DNA of 64,000 nt from Paracyclopina nana (lineage: Eukaryota; Arthropoda; Copepoda; Cyclopoida; Cyclopettidae). Below the pieces are notes generated by a model, which saw only the letters and a program-made list of their open reading frames with translations, was not told the DNA's origin and did not search any database. Each line of letters begins with the position of its first letter. Position 1 is the first letter of the stretch. Shown here piece after piece: positions 33,946 through 42,957 of the stretch. The stretch lies in assembly GCA_019096065.1 (NCBI GenBank), contig JAGUCH010000002.1, positions 15,140,501 through 15,204,500 of the forward strand. The letters run 5' to 3'. The translations under genes and the position numbers were made by a program.

Positions 33946-35312
33946 TTAAGCTCCACCATTGTTCAAGTAGGGAGAAACAGTTTTATACAGGTTCAAGATG
34001 CTTTGGGATAGCTTGAGTGCAATGATAGCTGTATCTTGGAGAGTGACACTTTTCTTCTCTGCACTCGGCTGTTGTTGTTGGGCATCATCTGCATAATCAA
34101 CTCTCGCATTATTCACCTTTTGTGCAGCTGAAGCGACCGCCCCTTGTCTTTGCTCCACTTGCTTCTGTGGGAAAATGTCACTATTTGTGTAGAAAGATTC
34201 TGGCAGTGGCTTTTGGCTCTCACTCCTTAATCCAGTGGCAGGTTTGTGGTAATAGCGGTCGGTTTTGGGGTATGGAGTGAGAATGGGTGTGGTAATGGCT
34301 GGTGCTGGTTGGCCAATGCTCATTTTGGTCTTGAGCATGTTGGTGTCAATCCTGTGATGGGCAAGCAGGGATTGCAGAGAAGTTGCTTCAACGGGAGCTC
34401 TTTTTTTCCTGAAATCCAGACCGCGGCCGAAATTGTTATTATTATTGTTGTTGTTATTCCCTCCTGAAACCGTAGTAACAACCCCTGTGGCATTAGATGC
34501 CAGAGCAACACCTTGAAATACTGGAGCCACTTGAGGCCTTAGTACTAGAGGCCTTGAGACAACACCGCCATTAGCAGAGTTTGAAGTTGACGTGGATGAC
34601 CCTGCTGCGGCAGCTGCTGAACACCCTCGTGGTCCGCACGAGGTTGAAGTTGAGGCTGAACCCTGATTAGGATTGGGTCTGGTCTGTTGCAGGATGGCAT
34701 CAAGGTAAACTTGGTTGAGCCAAAATGGTACCAAGCCATTGATTTGAATGTTATCAAGGGTCGTTCCTCCGGATGAGGATCCAGTATTGGAGCCTGTCCC
34801 AGATCCGCTGTTGGAACCAGAGTTGCCCATTTCCATTTGAGATAAGCTACTAGGTACGATTACTCGTTCGTTCATTTGATTGCGATTCTGTGGAACATTT
34901 GTTATGCGAGTCAGCAGATCTTCAGTCTGGACGGATTGTGGCTTAAAGGTAACCTTGTCAGAGGGCACAAAAGTGTCATCAGCGATTTGACGTGGTCGTT
35001 TCTTGAAGAACGTCAACGGTGACCACCTCTTCTTCCGGCTCAAGCTTTCGTCAGACCTCTGTTTGAGGAAGAAGGGAAACACATCCAAATCAGTCTTTTC
35101 CGCCTTCTTTCGAACCACATTTACAACTAAAGGTCGAGCATTGGTGTTCTGAGTCACGTAATCTTCTTTCCCACTCTTCAGTTTGACCAGGTTATTCTGC
35201 AGGAATGGCGAAGTCACTACTGCAATGTGGCCTGGGGAATTGTCTGGCCTTTTCTGCCCTGGCCTCGGCGTGACCACAAACGCTGGGAATCCAGGAAAAT
35301 AAGTGGCCACTC
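33946..35312 (-). CDS. Ser/Gly/Asn-rich secreted protein, start exon unresolved
   Basis: A single open frame of about 455 codons, from an acceptor-like TTGTTCGCAG (first coding base 35312) to a stop at 33946. It begins GVATYFPGFPAFVV, which looks like the end of a signal peptide. Dibasic/tetrabasic sites RKKRW and FRKKRAP suggest proprotein cleavage. Low-complexity blocks are Gly/Ser, poly-Ala plus Ser/Thr, and nine Asn residues. No ATG lies in frame before the open region: a minus-strand TATATAG at about 35367-35373 followed by a T7 run occupies the space to the next gene. Either a short first exon was missed or the T7 run is miscounted. Ser/Thr/Ala blocks resemble those of the neighbouring 967-aa protein. 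Confidence 0.55.
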
Positions 35313-35389
35313 CTGCGAACAAACAAAAAATGAAGCTGTACAACCCAAAAAAACCTTCTAAAGCCTATATAATGTAAAGTGCAAAGCAT

Positions 35390-38293
35390 TTATTTTCTTC
35401 CAAAATGATGATGACCATGGCTATGATCGTGATCAGCCTGCCTGGTTTCCCCAGTGCCATTGATTCTAGCTGCATTTTGCTCTACACGGAAGTGACGGAC
35501 TGCATCGATGAGGCCAGCAATTCCTCGTCGCGGGTGATGATGATGACCAGCTGCTCCTTGCCTTGAATTTGTGTTGCTTGGAGTCGTTTCAGTGAAGGCC
35601 GAAAACAGGAATCCAGGAATCAGAGTGGCCAACGGAGCTATGGCAAGGGTTGGTGCTCCCATCGTGGCCATGGCTAAGGCTGTCATAGGCACGCCAAAAA
35701 CCATGCCAGCCAGCATTCTCCTTCTCGTATCCATTGGCAGCTCTCTGACCATGTTAATAGTCCTCGTGACCACATCCCTGGTATCCACCTCTTCAGTATC
35801 GTTCAAGGATGGCCTCGAGTAAACCTGGTGCAAATGCTGCTGATCTGGCCTCAAAAATGGGAAAATGTCGGACAAGGGTTGGCCAGCATTGTGGCCCAAA
35901 ATTGAATTGGTTGGTCCCACTGGTGTCCCATCCGGATTGATCAATGGCAACCCGTCAGGGCCCAAAGGAATCAAGTGGGGAGGAATTGTGGTGCGTGATT
36001 GGCTTTGATCATTTGATATGGGCTCAAAGGGAGTTTTGATGTTGAATATGGCCTGGCCTTGTACAGGTTCATCCCCAAAATGGTGGCTGACCGCGTTTTC
36101 GAAGAACGCTTCCTCATTGTCTTCACTGGTAGGCGTCACTCCAAATGTGCCCATTTGGCCAGCCCCAAATCCAGGAGGAAAACTGTGCAGGCTAGACTGA
36201 TCTACAACTGGTGAAGAGGTATTACCTTGATCCCGAGTGGCGTTCAAGAGGTTGATCAACGAGCCCAATGAGTTGATGAGCTTGTCCAACTTTTCCTCGG
36301 AGGAGGACGAGCTTCCCTCAAAGAGCAAAGATCCTTCCGGAGAGAACACTGGACGTGTCACGATCCTGTCACTTGGCCTCTGGATCACTGTTGCATCCCT
36401 GTACTCCTCATAGTCGTAGAAAGGCTCGTCCAAGTAGACCTTATCTTGCTCCTCCTCATTTTCCACTTGCAAGCACTCCTCCATAGTTGTACAGTTGAAA
36501 ACGGGGACCAAAGGAGATTCTGTTGTCGTCGTGCTGGTAGAAGTTGTACTGGAGTCTTCGCCAAAGAGCTGCTCAAGCAAAAGATCATCGGCATCTTTGT
36601 AGTCATCGATGAACTCGTCGTTGCTGCTTACAGGATCGCAGCTTGCGTCCAGGCATGGATAGAACACATTATTATTGGGTGTTTCTACAAAGAGTTCCGG
36701 ACTATCGTTGATTCCTGTGCTGGTTGATGTTGAAGTTGAAGCTCCTGCACCCGCAGCAGCTGCAGATGAGGATGAAGAGCCATTTGGACTTTTTGAGGCT
36801 GAAGTTGACGTTGAGCCCACTGGCTGAGGACTATAGTTGTACGTGTTCACCCCACCCACGGTTAAAACGGCTGGTCTTTGTCTCGTCACAGGGCTGCTAT
36901 TATCATCATTACTAATCTCAGGTGCAAGAGGAGCCAAAATGGGTTTGCCACTCTGCTGAACCAGATTCTTGATGAAATTCGAGTTAGGTATGGAAAATCC
37001 CTGGTCTAAAGCTGGCGCTCCACCATCTTCATTATTAATGCCAGTTGTTTTTAGCAGAAGGTCTTCAGGATTAAACGCTTGCACAGCTGGTCTTGAGTTT
37101 TCAGAGCCTAGTTGTCTTTCTTGCAAGGATATGTCAAAGACATGCTGAGGGGCCGTTTTGTAAAGGAAGCTATTTTCGACTTCGTTTGAGTCGTCTACTC
37201 TTCCCGCCTTTTCAGGGGTCTTTTTCACAATGTACTCGTTTGATATGCCCCCCAACGAAGGTTTCTGCTTGAGGTTTTCTCGACGTGTTAGGAGGTAGAA
37301 GGGATCTTTGGTTGGTGATAATGTTGGAGGGGGAAAATAGGTCCTGGGTGGTATAATTCCAACTTCCGCATCTTGACTGAATGATGCCTCTTCTTGAGGA
37401 ATTCCCACCTCTTCCTCTTCAATAAGAGGAACTTCATTGTTTTTCGAGTCTGCTAATTTCTGAGCTTCTATTGCTTTGACGTATTCCAATTCTGATAGGT
37501 ATACAGGTTGGGAGTCTTTGAAATTGAGGACAGGCCCATCAAGATCCTCGTAGGTCTTGAAAGGCACATATCCCTCGTCTCTGGCCCTGTATGGATTTAG
37601 CACATTCAAATAGTTCTCCTTATACTCTTTCGAATTGGACCATTTGACCCATTCTTCTGGGCTCCAGCTTTTCCAGTTTTCATAATCAAATTGTGAATCT
37701 GCGGTTCCTTCTCCTCCCGAATCAGCTGGATTGTTCAGTTTCTCCTTGATTTTTTGCTGCATTTGCTTTTGAAACCAGAAATTTGGATGATTTTCCTTAA
37801 AGTAGTTAAACCAGTCCTCCTTTTTCCAGTCTGGCCGATTTGGCAGAGGCGTCGGAGTTGTGTAGGGCGTGAACGAGATAACGTATGGGGGCCTGGTTCG
37901 AGGTTTTCCTTCTGCTGAGAGTGGATCCCACAGAGGATATTTCGTTGAAGTCTCCGCAATTTCACCCTGCGTCTGACCTGTAACTCTCGTCAACAAAGCT
38001 TCATTGTTTACGGGAGTTATGGGCGCCTTTGTTGACACTTCCGTTTCCTCCTCCAAATCAGCTGTTGTCTTTGTTATCTCTTCCGGTTCCTCGTCTCCCA
38101 GTCTACCTAGCCGTTCTTTTACTGTGTCACTCGTCAGGTATTTGGAGCTCATAAGTTTCTTCAGTAGCAATGACACTTTGCTCTCAAAGTCTCCTTGTGG
38201 CGATTTGCTTTTATTCTGATCCTCGGCACTGATATTTAAGGCATGCAAATGATAGCAGCAAATCAGGCAGAGCAGGACTTTTTTTGCCTCCAT
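35390..38293 (-). CDS. large secreted Ser/Thr-rich protein with hydrophobic hairpin and His-rich tail
   Basis: An uninterrupted 967-codon frame. MEAKKVLLCLICCYHLHALNI is a signal peptide. The body is acidic and Pro/Ser/Thr-rich (probably O-glycosylated), with YENWKSWSPEEWVKWSNSKE and two Ser/Ala/Thr low-complexity blocks. Near residue 870 comes MLAGMVFGVPMTALAMATMG then APLATLIPGFLFSAF, a hydrophobic hairpin shared with the 142-aa protein at 33403-33831. The tail is His-rich (HHHHPRRG; DHDHSHGHHHFGRK) and may bind metal. I recognise no catalogued domain. A cuticle, egg-shell or gland-secretion role is possible but unproven. A TATA-like CATATATATG sits at about 38639-38648. Confidence 0.7.
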   Translation of the reverse strand: MEAKKVLLCLICCYHLHALNISAEDQNKSKSPQGDFESKVSLLLKKLMSSKYLTSDTVKERLGRLGDEEPEEITKTTADLEEETEVSTKAPITPVNNEALLTRVTGQTQGEIAETSTKYPLWDPLSAEGKPRTRPPYVISFTPYTTPTPLPNRPDWKKEDWFNYFKENHPNFWFQKQMQQKIKEKLNNPADSGGEGTADSQFDYENWKSWSPEEWVKWSNSKEYKENYLNVLNPYRARDEGYVPFKTYEDLDGPVLNFKDSQPVYLSELEYVKAIEAQKLADSKNNEVPLIEEEEVGIPQEEASFSQDAEVGIIPPRTYFPPPTLSPTKDPFYLLTRRENLKQKPSLGGISNEYIVKKTPEKAGRVDDSNEVENSFLYKTAPQHVFDISLQERQLGSENSRPAVQAFNPEDLLLKTTGINNEDGGAPALDQGFSIPNSNFIKNLVQQSGKPILAPLAPEISNDDNSSPVTRQRPAVLTVGGVNTYNYSPQPVGSTSTSASKSPNGSSSSSAAAAGAGASTSTSTSTGINDSPELFVETPNNNVFYPCLDASCDPVSSNDEFIDDYKDADDLLLEQLFGEDSSTTSTSTTTTESPLVPVFNCTTMEECLQVENEEEQDKVYLDEPFYDYEEYRDATVIQRPSDRIVTRPVFSPEGSLLFEGSSSSSEEKLDKLINSLGSLINLLNATRDQGNTSSPVVDQSSLHSFPPGFGAGQMGTFGVTPTSEDNEEAFFENAVSHHFGDEPVQGQAIFNIKTPFEPISNDQSQSRTTIPPHLIPLGPDGLPLINPDGTPVGPTNSILGHNAGQPLSDIFPFLRPDQQHLHQVYSRPSLNDTEEVDTRDVVTRTINMVRELPMDTRRRMLAGMVFGVPMTALAMATMGAPTLAIAPLATLIPGFLFSAFTETTPSNTNSRQGAAGHHHHPRRGIAGLIDAVRHFRVEQNAARINGTGETRQADHDHSHGHHHFGRK

Positions 38294-39371
38294 CTTGTTC
38301 TCATTTCACTTTGAAGTGCATAACTGGACTGCTGCTGAACATTTTACTATGATGGCACACAAACGCATCATTTCAGTACAGTTCCTTGCTTAGGATTGTG
38401 AAGTAAAAATGATCACTTGCTTTGCGCAGGGTCGTGCAAAAGTGTGAGCGAGGGCCTAATGCCAAAACTTTCATGTAAACGACCCTGCCAGGATAGTGTA
38501 TATGCGTGAAATCATGGCACCGTAACCGTTTTCCCAGCGAAACTATCCAGACTATTTGAACAACCACCAAGGTGTGAAGGAGGGGACGGTCACTCAAATC
38601 CTGGTCGTCCTTTGTAATGCGTTTACCAAAGAGAAATCTGCATATATATGTACCAACTTCAGCCAATAAACTCGTTCACTTGTATCATATGTTTGCGGCG
38701 GCGGCGGTGGGTGGGAAAACGACCAGCTAAATATAGCTCTAAAAATAGAACATTGAGAAGAAATCTTTATCATGTTGTTGCCGTCATGCAGCAGCAAAAG
38801 TTGGCCGAATTTCGTAAAGTGAGTTGAATTGTTGCGCAGAGCAGTGCCCGAGTGGGCCAGTTTATACTCGACCTGTTCAACTTTGTATAACTGTACCTGT
38901 TGGCTCTCTGCTAGAAGAAAATGTTTCATGTCCTATGATGCTTATCATCGCATTCTTCTCCTCCGTTGGCTCGTGGTGCACATCGATGATGTGGGGAGCC
39001 TCAAAAGCATTACAAATCGCGCAAATTCCGCCAAATGGTCGACCTTCCTTTGTGCCATTGTAGCAGGGTCGGCACTTTCGCGGAATTCACTTGTTTTCAT
39101 ATTTATCCTATTTATGCTGCTATTCGATTACCTACTTGGTAATATGCACTAATTTCGTGTGAAATATGTGTCGAAAGAACTCGCTATCTGCCGACTCGGG
39201 AAATCTGTCATGGTAGCGAAATTGCGACTGCAACGGAGAAAGTGAGTTGGTGAGCTTTAACGCCGTTTACGTATGTGCTACTATAGACAGACCGCAGCAC
39301 ACACGCATAACATATACGAAGAAGAGGGCCCAAAGTGAGAGTTGGCACCAACACTTTCAGTTGCTCATAAG
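38294..39371. other. intergenic region, divergent promoters
   Basis: About 1.1 kb between the 967-aa secreted protein (-) and the chemosensory protein (+). It contains the TATA-like CATATATATG near 38640. Open frames at 38824-39150 have no coding features. I see no repeat or RNA gene. Confidence 0.5.
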
Positions 39372-40514
39372 ATGTTCAGGGCCATCTTCATCATTGGCCT
39401 TGTCTCCAACATCGAGGCTGTGGGGCCAGTAGTGTCCAATAACGAGTGGACTCCAGTGCATAACTCGCAGAGGGTGCATATCCCCAAGGAAGTTTTGGAG
39501 CAATATCGCCAGCAAGAAGCCCAAGAAAGGTGAATGACCCACTGTGCCCAGCAACGCTAACTTTCATTACAAGCGAAAATATTTCTATAGGTACGATGTG
39601 GTTGACTTGAAAGACGAACAGGACCAGGTTCTGGCAGATCAGGAGAGCAGCATCGAATACGAGGTCGGTTTCGAAGAGGATGGCCCAGTGACGGAAGAGT
39701 CCTCCGTCTTTGTCGAAAATGAAGGCTACATCGATGCAAGTCCCCAGGAGGCGACGGTAGTGCGCCACCATGAAAACCATAAAGAGGAAGTAGATGAAGA
39801 GACACCCGTCATTATCTACCCAGAAGGAACCGTCCCAGACTACAACCGACCTCCACAATATGCTAGCAACGCACCTCCGCCAGTGCCCAACTACAGACCG
39901 CAGCCAAGGCCGCAGCCTCCCAATCAGAGAAGGCCTCCATTCCCTCCCAATTTCAGAAGGCCCCCGCCACCTCCTCCTCCCCAGTCGAATTACCCAAAGG
40001 CCCTGTCGAGAAATGCCTATCCCCAAGAAGATGAAGATGTTCAACAAGGCCCACCTCTTCCCCCGCCCCCACAAAGGAGGCCACCCCCTCCACCGCCCCC
40101 TCGAAGGCCCGCCCCAAGGCCCAATGAAGGCGGAATTGTGTCTTCAATCGGCTCAAGCATAAGCAGCTTTGTCACTGGCGTGAAATGCAAAGCTGAAGAC
40201 TTGGCCGCTGATGTGAGGCTGCAGGATGAAGCGTTTGTTAGGTCGCAGCTTGACTGCGTTCTTGACCAAGGCCCTTGCGACCAACTTGGCGATACGCTAA
40301 AACGTAACCATATTCAGATCCTCAGTATTGAGAAAATGCTTTAGAAATGGGTTATTTTTTGTATTTTTCAGGTATGGCTCCAGATATAGTGCGTGGACTC
40401 TGTCCGCCGCCATGTGACCAATGCACAAAAAAGAGCATTCAAAAGGTCATGTCCATCATAGCTCGCAAATACCCCCGGGAGTGGAATGAAATACTGCAGA
40501 ATGTTGGTAGATGA
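39372..40514 (+). CDS. chemosensory protein (OS-D/CSP) with acidic/proline-rich extension
   Basis: Exons 39372-39529, 39591-40303 and 40372-40514 give about 337 aa. MFRAIFIIGLVSNIEA is a signal peptide. Residues about 55-130 are acidic; about 140-230 are extremely proline-rich (blocks of P3 to P7 with QRR and NYRP spacers). The C-terminal 100 residues are an OS-D fold: FVRSQLDCVLDQGPCDQLG gives the first C-x6-C, CPPPCDQC the second C-x2-C, and KKSIQKVMSIIARKYPREW the conserved helix ending in Trp. Canonical CSPs are about 110-130 aa soluble carriers of small hydrophobic ligands, so the 200-residue extension is unusual. The intron inside the CSP fold after TLK resembles the conserved CSP intron. 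Polyadenylation signal at 40528-40533. Confidence 0.85.
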
Positions 40515-40527
40515 TTACACTTAGTTA

Positions 40528-40533
40528 AATAAA
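40528..40533 (+). promoter_or_regulatory. polyadenylation signal of the CSP gene
   Basis: AATAAA 14 bases after the CSP stop codon and 18 bases before the convergent ACTR5 stop. Cleavage would fall inside or next to the ACTR5 coding end, so the two transcripts probably overlap. Confidence 0.6.
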
Positions 40534-40550
40534 GGGTTCTTTCATTTTTT

Positions 40551-42763
40551 TCATGCATTGTTGCTACAGCAATGCCTCTTGAACACATGCGGACCCTGTT
40601 CTTCGTACTCAGCTTTTGTGATCCATGCTGACGGATCTTTGACCTTGGCGAATTTTTGCATGCCTTGGAAAGCGTCCAAAGTGGGATCAGAGGCCATTGT
40701 CACCTTGGTCTCGCTCTTGAAAGGCCTCAGCGAAACTAGGTCACTGGCGATGCGATCTATCAGGCCTGGAAGTTTGGCAGCTGCGCCAGTCACGAAGACG
40801 TTCGCAGCCAATTGAGAGCTCGTTTCATCATCATACTTCTTCAAGATGAAATCCAACGTCTCAGAAATGCCCGCTTGATCGCACCCAATTATGGAGGGCT
40901 GGAAATAGATTTCTGGCACTCGTATCTGCTCGGTGGCAAGGTGTAGCTGATACCACTCAGGAGAATCGCTGCAAAAAAGGGAAGATTATTAAGCAACCGC
41001 ATATCACACAAGTTGGATGCGCGTACCGTGAAATCTCCTCTTTTTCTTCATCATCGTCAAAATTTGGGTCATGTTCACGCAACACTGACTCGTACTCGGC
41101 CAACTTTTCTTGCTCTTCTTCGCTGTCCGAGTCTCCCACGTCTTTACGGATCTTTTTGTACACATCCCAATCATCGTCGTTCATGCCGAAATTGTCCTCT
41201 TTTTTGGTGTTCTTGGCCAATTGACTGATCATTCGCATTCTTTCTTGGGAGGCAGCGGTTCGCCGTTTTGTCAGTTGCTGCTTGCGAAAGTGCCGAGCAG
41301 ATCGCTTGTCGAGCAATTTTTGCCTTTTTTGGCGAACTTCGTCAAGCCAGGAATCAAACTCACGCCTCTCTTCCTCAGACATGTCCTCTCGCCGTTTCTT
41401 CGCCTCTGGCTCCTCTTTTAGGGCTGGAGGCTCATGCTCCTTCTTCCTGTTGGACGCTGCTTTGGCCTTTTCAATTTTAGCTTGAGTCTTTTCAATTAAG
41501 GCTTGCACTTCTTTGACATTTTTGGCCACCACACTGTGCTTAGCTAGCAAACGCTTCACTTTCTCATTGTAGCCTTGCTCGTAGTAGTCCAGAGCAGTGT
41601 TGAGCGTTCTTAGTAACGCTTCATCCTCAATAAGTTTTTCCTCCCTCTTTTTTGCATTCATTTCGACCAGCCTTTTGGCCATTTCTTGCCTACGCTGCTT
41701 GAGCACTTCAGGGTCAACAGGAACTGGTTTCGGGGCTAGAGTGAATGGAAGCTGCATGCGCCTGACATATCTTTGGTAGTAGTCGGGATCAGCCCACTGG
41801 CGAAGCTCCGGCCCATAATCACGCACCACGCGACAATGATCAAAAATTATTTCTTCAGCACGACCAATGGTGATATTGTTTGCGTTTGCCGTGTACTTTA
41901 ACTGAAGACCTCGATGCAAAAAGTTGGTCAGATGAAATCCTCCAATATTTAACCTCCTCAATTGTGTGGCATCAAGCTTTCCGTTGACAACTGGCATAAA
42001 GTGTACCGTGTGAAATCCCAGAGAAATTACCATGGCGGTAGATTTGCTTTTAGCAAAGTTCGGCTACGGAAAAAAATCCATGAGCTCGTTTCTAATTTAA
42101 TTGTAAGTTATTACCTGATTTTTCAACAGGCTGAATAGTCCATCAATTCCGTAAGTTAATTTTGGAATGGAAAAGCACTCAAAAAGTAGCTCATTCATTG
42201 CTGCAACAGATTTGATTTGGAAAAAAGCTTAGATTCTTAACTGAAATTGCATTACATGCGCGTGAAGATTTGGGATTTGCTGGCGCCTCAGACATAACAA
42301 TGGGATGATTAATGCGTGCCTCAGAGTCGATGCCCAAATGATGAAAGCCATACTCGAGCATCACCTCTTCGTGTTCGAATTGCGTTATAATGTTTCTGTC
42401 AAAAGGAGTTTTCAAACTAAACCTGACGGCTTCGAGGTTAGGAATGTCATTGGCCACCTAAGTAAAATCAATCTCATTACCATGCTCCAGCCTTGAAAAT
42501 ATCGATAACATTACGTGTAGCTCAGATTCTTTGCCTTTTTCTTTGCGAGTTTTCACCATGACACTTTTAAACACGAGCCCTCGCGCTTCCAAAGAAGATG
42601 CGTGAAAAGGAGTCGAGCTATCCCAGCCCATTCTACAATTGTATGAGCCATTGTCGATGATCAACACTGAATCATTCTTGCTCTTATCATAGGTCAGAAT
42701 TGGATCTGGTGGAGCCTTGCAGTCACGGAATGGGAAAACGCTGATGACTTTCTCCTCTTCCAT
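40551..42763 (-). CDS. ACTR5: actin-related protein 5 (INO80 complex)
   Basis: Nuclear actin-related protein that, with IES6, docks the INO80 remodeller on nucleosomes. Exons 42515-42763, 42256-42457, 42115-42200, 41027-42063 and 40551-40968 give about 663 aa. The actin fold is recognisable: [15 protein letters not shown] (phosphate 1), [68 protein letters not shown] (phosphate 2), [16 protein letters not shown]. It is split by an Arp5-type insertion of charged coiled coil (about residues 270-480), and the actin fold resumes with [13 protein letters not shown] and [14 protein letters not shown]. This order is specific to Arp5. Tail to tail with the CSP gene, 36 bases apart. Confidence 0.93.
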
Positions 42764-42957
42764 TTGGCGGAAAATTTGCTCTGTTTATGCTCAAAATTGG
42801 TTTTGTTTCGGGAAGAGTTTCAATGTTGACAAACAAAAACAGCGCTACCCGATGTATGTTTCTTTACACTGAAAAAGCCATTTCAAAGCTTCATTTATTC
42901 TGTAAGTCATACGAAGGAGGAATAGTATGTATATTTTTAACGATTAGTGCGTGATTA

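Noticed and set aside
38824-39152. Open frames before the chemosensory gene as an extra exon or gene
   Set aside because: Two overlapping frames with no splice connection in phase to 39372 and no coding features.
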